A DNA stretch of 64,000 nucleotides from Litoribrevibacter albus (GTDB taxonomy: Bacteria > Pseudomonadota > Gammaproteobacteria > Pseudomonadales > Litoribrevibacteraceae). The stretch is taken from positions 788,937-852,936 of the forward strand of contig NZ_BSNM01000016.1 of assembly GCF_030159995.1 (NCBI RefSeq), written 5' to 3'. Every line of letters begins with the position of its first letter. Position 1 is the stretch's first letter. The notes beneath the pieces are model-generated. The model was given only the letters and a program-made list of their open reading frames with translations. It ran no database searches and was not told the origin of the DNA. Both the position numbers and the translations under genes were made by a program. Shown in pieces: positions 17,863 to 26,587 of the stretch.

Positions 17863-19233
17863 ATGCCATTCATTCCTCACACTGAACTAGACGTTCAGGA
17901 AATGTTGGAAACGATCGGAGTTTCATCCATTGAAGATCTGTTTGATGAAATTCCTGCTCAACTTCGTGCCGGTGAACTAAAAAAAGTACCGGATGCATTG
18001 AGCGAAATGGAAATGATGCGCAGGATGCGAGAAAGAGCTGCTCAGGATGAAGGCGCGCTGTGTTTTATCGGAGCAGGTGCTTATGAGCATCATATCCCGG
18101 CTGCTGTGTGGGACGTAGCCACTCGTGGTGAGTTTATGACCGCGTACACTCCGTATCAGGCGGAAGCGAGTCAGGGCACACTGCAATTGATCTATGAATA
18201 CCAGTCGATGATGGCATCGCTGATGGCGATGGATGTCTCCAATGCTTCTTTGTACGATGGTGCATCAGGCTTGGCGGAAGCGGTATTGATGGCTGTTCGA
18301 GCGAATCGCAAATCTAAAAGCCGTAAGATTCTGGTACCGGGTGCGGTTCATCCGATGTATCGCTCTGCACTGGCGTCCATTGTTGAATCTCAAAACATTG
18401 AGTTGGTTGAAGTACCTTGGTCTGACGCGCAGGGGACGACCGGTCTCGATGCGCTAAGTGCTTTCGAAGGTCAGGACATTACTGCGGTTGTGATTGCTCA
18501 GCCGAACTTCTTTGGTCAGTTGGAAGACGTAAATGCCTTGACTGACTGGGCGCATCAGCAGAAAGCGTTGGCGATTGCCTTGGTAAACCCGATGGCAATG
18601 GCGGTATTAGAAGCGCCGGGCAACTGGGGTGAGAATGGTGCAGACATCGCTGTTGGTGATGGTCAGCCTCTAGGCGTACCTATGGCGTCAGGTGGTCCTT
18701 ACTATGGCTTTATGTGTTGTACGAATGCCATTGTTCGTCAAATGCCAGGTCGTTTGATTGGTCGTACTGTGGACTTAGACGGCAAGCCAGGCTATGCCTT
18801 GACGCTACAGGCCCGTGAGCAGCACATCCGTCGTTCGAAAGCGACGTCTAACATCTGTACTAACCAAGGGTTGGCTGTAACCGCTTCAACTATCTACATG
18901 AGCTTGGTTGGACCGGATGGTTTGGCCAATGTTGCTGGTCAAAGTTATAAGAATACTCAGGCGTTGGTTGAGTTGTTGTGCTCGATCGATGGCGTAGAGC
19001 GTCAGTATAGCGGTCACAGTTTCCATGAATGTGTGATCAAGCTACCAGCGAAGGCTTCTTTGGTGCTTGAGAAGTTGGCAGAACGCGAAATTCTAGGTGG
19101 TTTTGATTTGGGTCGAGTTGATGCTTCGTTAGAAAATGCCATGTTGGTGTGTGTAACGGAGACCAAGTCGGATGCCGATCTTGCATTGTATCAATCAGCG
19201 TTGATTGATGTTCTCAAAGAAATTCAAGGTTAA
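17863..19233 (+). CDS. gcvPA: glycine dehydrogenase (decarboxylating) subunit 1
   Basis: This 456-residue protein is the N-terminal half of the P-protein. [40 protein letters not shown] and [10 protein letters not shown] are characteristic of the GcvPA family. It lacks the PLP-binding lysine, which is in GcvPB, and the two form the glycine decarboxylase. The ATG at 17863 is chosen for the TTGAGG site 8 nt upstream; a TTG at 17821 is unlikely. It is 18 nt from gcvPB. In E. coli and Pseudomonas the two halves are fused in one GcvP of about 950 residues, so the split form is worth noting. Confidence 0.96.
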   Translation: MPFIPHTELDVQEMLETIGVSSIEDLFDEIPAQLRAGELKKVPDALSEMEMMRRMRERAAQDEGALCFIGAGAYEHHIPAAVWDVATRGEFMTAYTPYQAEASQGTLQLIYEYQSMMASLMAMDVSNASLYDGASGLAEAVLMAVRANRKSKSRKILVPGAVHPMYRSALASIVESQNIELVEVPWSDAQGTTGLDALSAFEGQDITAVVIAQPNFFGQLEDVNALTDWAHQQKALAIALVNPMAMAVLEAPGNWGENGADIAVGDGQPLGVPMASGGPYYGFMCCTNAIVRQMPGRLIGRTVDLDGKPGYALTLQAREQHIRRSKATSNICTNQGLAVTASTIYMSLVGPDGLANVAGQSYKNTQALVELLCSIDGVERQYSGHSFHECVIKLPAKASLVLEKLAEREILGGFDLGRVDASLENAMLVCVTETKSDADLALYQSALIDVLKEIQG

Positions 19234-19251
19234 CCTGCGGAGTCTATAACT

Positions 19252-20712
19252 ATGTTGATTTTTGAACAGAGTCGTTCGGGTCGTAAAGCGACTGCTCAGG
19301 TGCCTAGCCAAGCTGCTGATTTATCAGGCTTGCCTTCGGATCTAGTGCGTACTGACAAGCCAGGTCTTCCTGAAGTGTCTGAGCTTCAGGCGATTCGTCA
19401 CTACACAAACCTATCTCGTAAGAACTTTTCCATTGATACCCAGTTCTATCCGTTAGGTTCTTGTACGATGAAGTACAACCCTCGCGGTGCCTTGGCAGCA
19501 GCAACACTACCGGGAATTTTGAACCGTCACCCATTAGCGCCGGAGAGCCATTCGCAAGGTTTCTTGGGCTGCATGTACGAACTTCAGGAAATTCTGAAAG
19601 ATGTGACGGGCATGAAAGGTGTGTCTTTGACGCCGATGGCCGGTGCTCAAGGTGAGTTCGCTGGTGTAGCGATGATTCGTGCGTATCACCAGTCGCGTAA
19701 CGATGATGCACGTACTGAAATTTTGGTGCCTTCTGCAGCGCACGGTACTAACCCGGCCACTGCAGTTATGTGTGGTTACAAGGTGCGTGAAGTGCCTGTA
19801 AACAGCAATGGTGATGTTGACGTAGAAGCATTGAAGACGCTGGTTGGTCCTCAGACTGCCGGCATCATGATGACAAACCCATCCACTTGTGGTGTGTTTG
19901 AGCGTCAGATTGAAGAAATCGCTAAGGTAATTCACGAAGCGGGTGGCCTGTTGTATTACGATGGAGCCAACCTGAATGCAATTCTTGGTAAGGTGAAACC
20001 AGGTGACATGGGCTTCGATGTGATGCACATGAACCTGCATAAAACTTTTGCAACACCGCACGGTGGCGGTGGTCCGGGTGCTGGTCCTGTTGCTGTGAAT
20101 GATCGTTTATTGCCGTTCTTGCCAACACCGATAGTCGGTAAAGAAGGCAGTGACGACGCGCCTGAATACCGTTGGTTGACGGACAAAGATATTCCTCAAA
20201 CCATCGGTAACCTGTCTGCCTTCATGGGTAACGCAGGTATCTTGGTTCGTGCCTATGTCTATGCCATTTTACTAGGTAAAGAAGGTATGCACCGTGTCGG
20301 TGAGTACGCGACCTTGAATGCTAACTACATGGCGAAGCGTCTTGAGAAAGAAGGCTTCCAGTTGGCGTATCCTGATCGTCGTGCAACGCACGAGTTCATC
20401 ATCACCTTGAGTAAGCAAACCAAGGAGTTAGGTGTGAACGCGATGGATGTTGCCAAGCGTTTGCTGGATTACAACCAACACGCACCGACCACATACTTCC
20501 CGCTTTTGGTTCCTGAGTGTCACTTAATTGAACCGACGGAGACCGAGTCAAAAGAAGCGATGGATGAATACATCGCAGCTATGGCCAGCATTCTGAAAGA
20601 AGCGGAAGCGAACCCTGAAATGGTTCGTGGTGCACCGTATACACAACCGGTGAAGCGTTTGGATGATGTGAAAGCGGCTCGTGAATTAGATTTGGCTTGG
20701 AAGGCATCATAA
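19252..20712 (+). CDS. gcvPB: glycine dehydrogenase (decarboxylating) subunit 2
   Basis: This 486-residue protein is the C-terminal half of the split P-protein and carries the catalytic PLP site: [20 protein letters not shown] contains the Schiff-base lysine followed by the glycine-rich loop. [14 protein letters not shown] near the N-terminus and the C-terminal [20 protein letters not shown] segment are family signatures. Together with GcvPA it decarboxylates glycine and loads the H-protein. A terminator ends the unit 34 nt after the stop. Confidence 0.97.
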   Translation: MLIFEQSRSGRKATAQVPSQAADLSGLPSDLVRTDKPGLPEVSELQAIRHYTNLSRKNFSIDTQFYPLGSCTMKYNPRGALAAATLPGILNRHPLAPESHSQGFLGCMYELQEILKDVTGMKGVSLTPMAGAQGEFAGVAMIRAYHQSRNDDARTEILVPSAAHGTNPATAVMCGYKVREVPVNSNGDVDVEALKTLVGPQTAGIMMTNPSTCGVFERQIEEIAKVIHEAGGLLYYDGANLNAILGKVKPGDMGFDVMHMNLHKTFATPHGGGGPGAGPVAVNDRLLPFLPTPIVGKEGSDDAPEYRWLTDKDIPQTIGNLSAFMGNAGILVRAYVYAILLGKEGMHRVGEYATLNANYMAKRLEKEGFQLAYPDRRATHEFIITLSKQTKELGVNAMDVAKRLLDYNQHAPTTYFPLLVPECHLIEPTETESKEAMDEYIAAMASILKEAEANPEMVRGAPYTQPVKRLDDVKAARELDLAWKAS

Positions 20713-20745
20713 CGCTTCTAATCTTGATCTCGTTCATGCTTAAAG

Positions 20746-20775
20746 AAACCGGGCTATTGCAGTCCGGTTTTTTTA
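20746..20775 (+). terminator. intrinsic terminator after gcvPB
   Basis: AAACCGGGC (20746-20754) pairs with GTCCGGTTT (20762-20770) around a 7-nt loop, with one G-T pair, and runs into a string of seven T. Confidence 0.85.
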
Positions 20776-20868
20776 TGGCTTATAGTCTTGGGCTTACTCG
20801 TTTAGTCCTAGACTCATACACTCTTAACCGACATTACTGTTGAACTGACTGTTTTATAAGGAAATCCC

Positions 20869-21243
20869 ATGTGGTTGAAGCATGCACACATGCTCTTTGC
20901 TCTTCTGTCTATCGTTGGCTTTAGTCTACGAGGTGTACTTAAACTGTTCTTGAATAAGTCATTGGATCATAAACTGTGGAAGATTCTTCCTCATGTAAAC
21001 GATACCTTATTGCTGTCTGCCGCCATTGGTTTATTGGTGGTTTATCAATGGAATCCGTTTGAAATTCCTTGGTTGTTGGCAAAGCTGGTTGCACTGGTGT
21101 TGTACATCGGATTGGGGATGATGGCATTAAAGTTTGGTAAGACGCTGACTCAACAACGTGTTTGTTTTTTCGCTGCTATTATTGTGTTTGGTTACATTGT
21201 AATGACGGCTTTGACAAAGCAGGCTATGTGGTTTGTTGGTTAA
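20869..21243 (+). CDS. SirB2 family membrane protein
   Basis: This 124-residue protein has four hydrophobic segments and the SirB2 layout: WLKHAHMLFALLSIVGFSLRG in the first span, LWKILPHVNDTLLLSAAIGL in the second, and a KLVALVLYIGLGMMALKFG third span. SirB2 proteins are small integral membrane proteins of unknown biochemical function, originally named for a Salmonella regulator-of-invasion locus. A GFA-like gene follows after 9 nt, so the two are probably co-transcribed. Confidence 0.88.
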   Translation: MWLKHAHMLFALLSIVGFSLRGVLKLFLNKSLDHKLWKILPHVNDTLLLSAAIGLLVVYQWNPFEIPWLLAKLVALVLYIGLGMMALKFGKTLTQQRVCFFAAIIVFGYIVMTALTKQAMWFVG

Positions 21244-21252
21244 GGAGAAATT

Positions 21253-21609
21253 ATGTCCGTGAAGCAGGGGCATTGCCATTGTGGTGAAGTAAAGATTCAG
21301 GTTTCGTTGGAGGATGACCCTGAGGTCAGGGTGGTTTGTCGTGACGAAGCGTGTATTCGATACGGCCAGCAGTTGTACTTTGTGGACAAAAAGCGCTTTG
21401 CGTTAGTGGATGGCGCTCAGGAATTGAGCGTCTATCAGCTGGAAAAAAACGGTTTAAAACTGTTGTTTTGTCGACATTGTGGCCAACAAACGCACATGCG
21501 TTGGTTGGCGGATGAGAGAATCGCCGTTAACCGTCGCTTGGTGGATGAAGAACCGTCGGAAATTATTGAAGAACCTTGTGACCTGTGTTCGACGAATTAC
21601 GATCATTAG
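21253..21609 (+). CDS. GFA/CENP-V-like zinc-binding protein
   Basis: This 118-residue protein has GHCHCGEVKIQV near its N-terminus and FCRHCGQQTHMRW in its second half, the paired-cysteine zinc-binding layout of the GFA (glutathione-dependent formaldehyde-activating enzyme-like) family. Two further cysteines (EPCDLCS) near the C-terminus may form another site. Function of this subgroup is unknown. It is 9 nt after sirB2 and its TAG stop overlaps by 4 nt the stop of the convergent HDOD gene, leaving no room for a terminator between them. Confidence 0.75.
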   Translation: MSVKQGHCHCGEVKIQVSLEDDPEVRVVCRDEACIRYGQQLYFVDKKRFALVDGAQELSVYQLEKNGLKLLFCRHCGQQTHMRWLADERIAVNRRLVDEEPSEIIEEPCDLCSTNYDH

Positions 21610-22496
21610 TCGATAAAGGAGTCACCGACGGAAATCCCCATTTCTCTGAATCGGGCGGCCATGTCTTCAATGTCATAGGTGCCCAAACCTACATATTCTA
21701 AGATGCTTTCTCCGTAACGGCGCCACTCGTAATCGGTGTTTTGACCACCGAGTACCTGACAACTGGCGCAGATATGATCGGCGATTTTTAGAATCGCGAT
21801 CAGATTCTTTTTCTCACTGTCGGCACTGTATTTATCATCAAACAGTTGGTTGAGGTTGTGATGCTCGGCGATGGCTGAGCACAAGTGCATTGGCATATTC
21901 CAGGCTTTGGCTGTGTAATAGCCAACCACGGCATGATTGGTGTTGTAACGCTCGTTTTCTAAATCAATGATGCGAATCTGATCTGAACCGTAAGCTTCAC
22001 TCATGGTTTTGGAATATTCCTCAACACCAAACCGTTTCATCATTAACGGAATACCGCAATTATGGAATAACCCTAACAAGTACGCTTCGTCATGATTCTT
22101 ATGGCCGATTTCTTTCGCGATGGTTGCAGCGACCATGGATATATCGTTGGCGGAATCCCAGAATCGATTCAGAGCAACAATGTCTTCGTCCGTCATTTCA
22201 CTGCGAATAGTGAGCCCGTTTACTATATTAATGACGGAGCTGTAGCTGAGCAGATTAACGGCCTGTTCAACTGACGTGATTTTATTACTGAGTCCGAAAA
22301 ACGGCGAGTTAACCAGTTTTAAGATGGTACCAGAGAGGCCCACGTCTTTGCTGATGAGTTGAGCAATACGTGCAATATCAGGATCAGGCATCGCCTGCTC
22401 CATCTGTAGATCGACCATGATTTGCGGTTGTGGCGGAATACGAATTCCTTGCAACACGTTTTGAATCTGGGTCTCAGAAAGTTCCCTGCTCGACAT
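21606..22496 (-). CDS. HDOD domain protein
   Basis: This 296-residue protein is a single HDOD domain, related to HD phosphohydrolases but usually without the metal site: GIRIPPQPQIMVDLQ, RIAQLISKDVGLSGTILKLVNSPFFGL and EAYLLGLFHNCGIPLM are typical. HDOD proteins act in signalling and growth-state control; no specific partner is encoded beside it. The ATG at 22496 is chosen because GGAGCAGAT precedes it; the longer frame to 22628 has no supporting site and would overlap the divergent rlmI promoter region. Confidence 0.9.
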   Translation of the reverse strand: MSSRELSETQIQNVLQGIRIPPQPQIMVDLQMEQAMPDPDIARIAQLISKDVGLSGTILKLVNSPFFGLSNKITSVEQAVNLLSYSSVINIVNGLTIRSEMTDEDIVALNRFWDSANDISMVAATIAKEIGHKNHDEAYLLGLFHNCGIPLMMKRFGVEEYSKTMSEAYGSDQIRIIDLENERYNTNHAVVGYYTAKAWNMPMHLCSAIAEHHNLNQLFDDKYSADSEKKNLIAILKIADHICASCQVLGGQNTDYEWRRYGESILEYVGLGTYDIEDMAARFREMGISVGDSFID

Positions 22497-22630
22497 ATCT
22501 GCTCCGGCCAAATAAATCACTGATATTATAGTAAATATTTTTGTACCCGACTGTTGTCCATATGTAAAACTTTTCTGATTCTTATTTTGATTTGGAGCAT
22601 AATGGGCGCCAAATTTTGGGAGAGCCAAAC

Positions 22631-23830
22631 ATGCAACTAGCCAGTTTAAAGCTGAATCCTCGTGCTGACGCTCGTATACGAGCGGGTCATATGTGGATTT
22701 ATAGTAATGAAATCGATACTAAAAGTACCCCGTTGAAAGGGTTTGATGCCGGCGAACAGGCTGTTGTGTATGCGGCCGATGGGCGGAGTTTAGGGGTTGC
22801 TATCGTGAGTCCGAACTCGTTGATTTGTGCCCGGATTATTTCCCGATCAGACAAGCAGACACTAAACCGTAAATTACTGAAACGTCGCCTGGAAAGCGCC
22901 TTGGCGCTTCGGGAACAACACTATGACGACCACAGCTATCGTTTGTGTTTTGGTGACAGTGATGGTCTGCCTGGTTTAGTCGTGGATCGATTTGCCGATA
23001 CCGTGGTAATTCAGATTTCGAACCCGGCGATGGAAGGGCTGAAGCAAGAGATTATCGAGATTCTGGATCACTTATTAGACCCTCAGACCATCGTTTTGAA
23101 GAACGACGGTAAAATGCGGGCTGTGGAAGGTCTGGATGAATATGTGGATGTTGTTAAAGGTGAACTAGAAGACGGCTTCGCTCCGTTTGTCGAAAATGGC
23201 GTGACTTTCTATGCACCGGTATTAGCAGGTCAGAAAACCGGTTGGTTCTTTGATCACAGGGACAGTCGAGCTAGATTGGCTTCCTATGTGGAAGGTAAGC
23301 GTGTCTTGGACGTCTTTAGTTATATTGGTGGTTGGGGAATTCAGGCCGCAGCCTTTGGCGCATCGGATGTTGTGTGTCTCGATAGTTCTGAGTTTGCCTT
23401 GGATTGTGTCGCTCGAAATGCCATTGCCAATGGCGTTGAAGATCGTGTGTCCACCATTCAGGCAGATGCGTTTGTCGGCTTGAAGGCACTAGCCGATCAA
23501 AAAGAAAAGTTTGATGTGGTTGTGCTTGATCCTCCAGCGTTGATTGCCCGCCGAAAAGATATCAAAGTCGGTGAAAAGGCTTACCAAAAGTTGAATCAAT
23601 TGGCGCTTCGTTTGGTTGAAATGGACGGTACTCTGGTCACTGCGTCTTGTTCGATGCATTTGAATCGCGACAGTTTGGTTAAAATTGTTCAAAACAGCGC
23701 ACGTCAGGTGGACCGAAATGTTCAGATTGTGGAGCAGGGGCATCAAGCGTTGGATCACCCAATTCATCCGGCCATCACTGAGACCGAATACATTAAGTGC
23801 TTGTTCGTGCGTTCTTTGAAAAGCTGGTAA
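22631..23830 (+). CDS. rlmI: 23S rRNA (cytosine-C5)-methyltransferase RlmI-like
   Basis: This 399-residue protein has an N-terminal PUA domain (about 1-75), a linker domain, and a C-terminal Rossmann methyltransferase with VLDVFSYIGGWGIQAAAFGA (SAM motif I), LDPPALIARRK (motif IV) and VTASCSMHL (motif VI, with a catalytic-type cysteine). E. coli RlmI methylates C1962 of 23S rRNA and is nearly the same length. The ATG at 22631 follows GGGAGAG; a TTG at 22592 is unlikely. Divergent from the HDOD gene. Confidence 0.92.
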   Translation: MQLASLKLNPRADARIRAGHMWIYSNEIDTKSTPLKGFDAGEQAVVYAADGRSLGVAIVSPNSLICARIISRSDKQTLNRKLLKRRLESALALREQHYDDHSYRLCFGDSDGLPGLVVDRFADTVVIQISNPAMEGLKQEIIEILDHLLDPQTIVLKNDGKMRAVEGLDEYVDVVKGELEDGFAPFVENGVTFYAPVLAGQKTGWFFDHRDSRARLASYVEGKRVLDVFSYIGGWGIQAAAFGASDVVCLDSSEFALDCVARNAIANGVEDRVSTIQADAFVGLKALADQKEKFDVVVLDPPALIARRKDIKVGEKAYQKLNQLALRLVEMDGTLVTASCSMHLNRDSLVKIVQNSARQVDRNVQIVEQGHQALDHPIHPAITETEYIKCLFVRSLKSW

Positions 23831-23860
23831 ACATAAGTCCTTATCTCGGCCTGTAGCGTC

Positions 23861-24997
23861 TTACTCTTCAGGCGGAGAAAAGCTCAGCTCATTAGAAATT
23901 TCCAGCAGTTGATTGCATCGATTGCTGGTCAGTTCCAATAAAAGACTGTTACTTGGGTCAGCTTGGTATTGCTGATGCAAATCCAGCAGCGAGTTCAACA
24001 CCGCATCAAACTCATCTTTCTCGGTTTGTGGATAGAGTTCCCAAACGGGTTTGACGGATTCGTGCAGTTGCTTAATGCTCACAATCCCGGAATCCAATAG
24101 TGCACGCTCTTCCCTTGCAAAGTGGGCGCGGCCGAGGATTAACGGTTTTTCCTGAATGCTGTTCAGGGCATCCAGTAATAGGGTTGTCTGTTTTTGATAG
24201 GTCTTCGTCAACGTCAATTTAAGATTGTTGCCCGTAAGTGAGGCAAATCGCTTCGCATCGTCTCCGTTTGTTGGGTGCCAGCGTTTGTGTAGTGATGATA
24301 AATCCTCAACCAGCTGATTCGCTTGTACCAGCAAGAGTGCTCGTCTTCGGTTGTTTGGCAGTTGTTCAATGAGTATGCCTTCCTGAGCTTCTTCATCTGA
24401 TAGCGTTGTCATTGGTACCAGTTTTTTATAATGATCCGGACTGTAGTGATCAAACAGCAAAAACTCGATCGCCGACAATCCAAAAATCACTTGTTCATCG
24501 TTATCCAGAGTATGAAGTAAGGATAAGGATTCATGCTCAATTGGCAGCATAATGTCATGGACCAGTCCGCTGAACGGATAGTCAGGGATTTGATCTAAAT
24601 AGCCAGGCAGAATAGGTAGTTTTTCCAGACGGTTCATCAATGGCGCACCACTGGATGTTAAAGCCGTCATATTGATGTAGGGCAGGGAGATCACCCATTG
24701 ATTAAGTAACGCTAAGTAGGCTGTTTGTGCTTTCTTTAGGTTGGCATCAGTGGGGGTGTGCAGCAGCTCTGAGGTTGCAATGTGGAGTTGGTGTCCTAAA
24801 TGAAGCAGTTCTGTTGTTTGACGGAAACTGTCTTCGGCAATCTCATTGAGCGCTTCTTGTTGAGGGGAACTCTCTTCTTGTTCTGCAGGTGTTGGTTCAG
24901 TGCTCTGTGTATCAGTGGACTGAGTTGCTGATTTTTCAGAGCAACCACTCAGAATAATGCCTGATAAAAATGCTAGAAGTAAAAAGAGAGTTCTCAT
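23861..24997 (-). CDS. imelysin-like (M75 family) lipoprotein
   Basis: This 378-residue protein starts with a signal peptide and lipobox (SGIILSGC, Cys19) followed by a Thr/Ser/Glu-rich linker, then a helical domain with LPGYLDQIPDYPFSGL and FGLSAIEFLLFDHY that resembles imelysin-like proteins, which occur in iron-uptake loci. In classical imelysins the latter motif is GxHxxE; here the His is replaced by Ser (GLSAIE), so a metal role is uncertain. It lies 5 nt upstream of nothing iron-related: the next gene downstream on this strand is rlmI's convergent end. A HAD phosphatase gene precedes it on the same strand by 5 nt. Confidence 0.78.
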   Translation of the reverse strand: MRTLFLLLAFLSGIILSGCSEKSATQSTDTQSTEPTPAEQEESSPQQEALNEIAEDSFRQTTELLHLGHQLHIATSELLHTPTDANLKKAQTAYLALLNQWVISLPYINMTALTSSGAPLMNRLEKLPILPGYLDQIPDYPFSGLVHDIMLPIEHESLSLLHTLDNDEQVIFGLSAIEFLLFDHYSPDHYKKLVPMTTLSDEEAQEGILIEQLPNNRRRALLLVQANQLVEDLSSLHKRWHPTNGDDAKRFASLTGNNLKLTLTKTYQKQTTLLLDALNSIQEKPLILGRAHFAREERALLDSGIVSIKQLHESVKPVWELYPQTEKDEFDAVLNSLLDLHQQYQADPSNSLLLELTSNRCNQLLEISNELSFSPPEE

Positions 24998-25002
24998 TGT
25001 TA

Positions 25003-25662
25003 TTATTTATCTCTAAGGCTGATGCTCGGCCAGCCACGTTGTTCCGCTGCTTTTAATAAATGATGATCACCGTCGACAATCACGGGATTATCCACTAATT
25101 CTAGTAGAGGGAGGTCGTTATGAGAATCACTGTAGAAGAAGCTGTCTTCGAGTGAATACTCATTCTCCTGCAACCACTCTTTAAGTCGTATGACTTTACC
25201 ATGTTGGAAACTTGGTGTGCCAGTGACTTTGCCTGTGTATTGATTATCAATCAATTCAGGTGTAGGTGCGATGATGTCATCAACATTCAACAGATCTTTT
25301 GCAGGTTCGGTCACAAACAGGTTTGTAGCGGTAATTATCAGTAAATAGTCACCCTTGTCACGATGGCTCTTCAGTAATTCTGCTGCTTTTGGCTGCATCA
25401 TCTTAGTGAAAACCTGATCATAGAAGCGCTCGCGCCACTGAGTGATTTCGTCGAAACTGTATTGGGTAAGTACGGACAGGCTGAACTCCAGGTATTCGTG
25501 AATATCCAGTGTGCCGTCTACATATTGGCGGTAGAAGTCGTCATTTTTGGAGCGATACAGCTCGCCGTCGACCAAATTGTGTTCTACAAGAAACTCTCCC
25601 CAGGCGTGATCACTGTCACCATGAATAAGAGTGTTATCCAAATCAAATATTGCTAAAGCCAC
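25003..25662 (-). CDS. HAD-IB family phosphatase
   Basis: This 219-residue HAD hydrolase has motif I FDLDNTLIHGDSDH, motif II IITATN, a motif III lysine region (GKVIRLKEW) and motif IV YSDSHNDLPLL. A cap insertion follows motif I, as in SerB-like HAD-IB enzymes. In Pseudomonas a HAD protein sits in the same place beside rppH and has been proposed to act as a histidinol-phosphate phosphatase; that substrate is not shown here. The GTG at 25662 is preferred because TGGGAG lies 5-6 nt upstream; TTG at 25674 is the alternative. Followed by the imelysin-like gene with a 5-nt gap. Confidence 0.88.
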   Translation of the reverse strand: MALAIFDLDNTLIHGDSDHAWGEFLVEHNLVDGELYRSKNDDFYRQYVDGTLDIHEYLEFSLSVLTQYSFDEITQWRERFYDQVFTKMMQPKAAELLKSHRDKGDYLLIITATNLFVTEPAKDLLNVDDIIAPTPELIDNQYTGKVTGTPSFQHGKVIRLKEWLQENEYSLEDSFFYSDSHNDLPLLELVDNPVIVDGDHHLLKAAEQRGWPSISLRDK

Positions 25663-26048
25663 AGTTACTCCCAAACAGATTGCAAAGGTTTTTCGGATAG
25701 ATATGTTTGCCTACGATTCTTGAGGAATGCGTCTTGAGTCGACTGATTAAAGTACGGCCAGGAGAGAATTTCTCAAAGTGTAGGTATTTTGCATTAAACA
25801 CCAAGCCTGCTGCAAATTCGTGACACGTCATTTATTGGTTATTTCTTCTTCTGAATGGTTCCCTTCGGCCGTTCTTTTATCATTTATTCCGCCTGAAAAT
25901 CGGTCACAACTTCCCGAATTCAGGTTGTGGCTAGTTTGTAGATACGGTATTTTAGGGGAATTGTGGGTTCATCTGTCTGTCTATTCGGTCCAAATCCAAT
26001 CAGCCAGCAGTTGAATATATTGAGCTAGACTTTAAATGGGTTAATTTT
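25663..26048. other. 386-nt divergent intergenic region before rppH
   Basis: No gene is supported. Two inverted repeats interleave here: CCTGAA (25892-25897) with TTCAGG (25919-25924), and CACAAC (25905-25910) with GTTGTG (25924-25929). They cannot both form as simple hairpins. No convincing promoter pair was found for either flanking gene. Confidence 0.4.
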
Positions 26049-26528
26049 GTGATTGATTCGGACGGTTTCCGGCCAAATGTAGGGATCATTCTGTCGAATG
26101 ATCATGGCCAGGTACTCTGGGCCAGGCGAATTGGTCAGGATGCTTGGCAGTTTCCGCAGGGTGGAATCAAGCATGATGAAACAATTGAAGAAGCTCTATA
26201 CCGAGAGCTTCAAGAAGAAGTCGGGCTAAGAGAACACGATGTTGAGGTGCTGGCATGCACGCGGGGTTGGTTACGTTATCGTTTACCCAAACGTATGGTA
26301 CGGTATAACAGTCAGCCGGTATGCATTGGACAAAAACAAAAGTGGTTTTTGTTACGAATGATCAGTGATGATGGATCCGTTAATCTGGGCCATTCCGGTG
26401 ATCCTGAATTTGATGGATGGCAGTGGGTAAGTTACTGGTATCCGTTAGATCAAGTGGTTGCGTTTAAACGAGAGGTGTATCGCAAAGCGTTAAAAGAGTT
26501 GGCGCCCAAGATTCGTTTGGCTCCCTAG
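26049..26528 (+). CDS. rppH: RNA pyrophosphohydrolase
   Basis: This 159-residue Nudix hydrolase removes pyrophosphate from the 5' end of transcripts and so starts mRNA decay. The Nudix box [20 protein letters not shown] is complete, and [17 protein letters not shown] and [11 protein letters not shown] are typical of RppH. The start codon is GTG with no strong binding site, as the ORF begins exactly at the conserved MIDSDG. ptsP follows after 59 nt; the rppH-ptsP pair is conserved in gammaproteobacteria. Confidence 0.96.
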   Translation: MIDSDGFRPNVGIILSNDHGQVLWARRIGQDAWQFPQGGIKHDETIEEALYRELQEEVGLREHDVEVLACTRGWLRYRLPKRMVRYNSQPVCIGQKQKWFLLRMISDDGSVNLGHSGDPEFDGWQWVSYWYPLDQVVAFKREVYRKALKELAPKIRLAP

Positions 26529-26587
26529 CAAAACTCTTTGATTCAGCTTTACTTAATTGCCTATCTATTTTTTGAGATTAGGAACGA

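Noticed and set aside
19534..20061. A 175-codon minus-strand frame inside gcvPB
   Set aside because: It overlaps the conserved PLP-site coding region on the other strand, is rich in His/Thr/Cys as expected of a shadow frame, and lacks a binding site.
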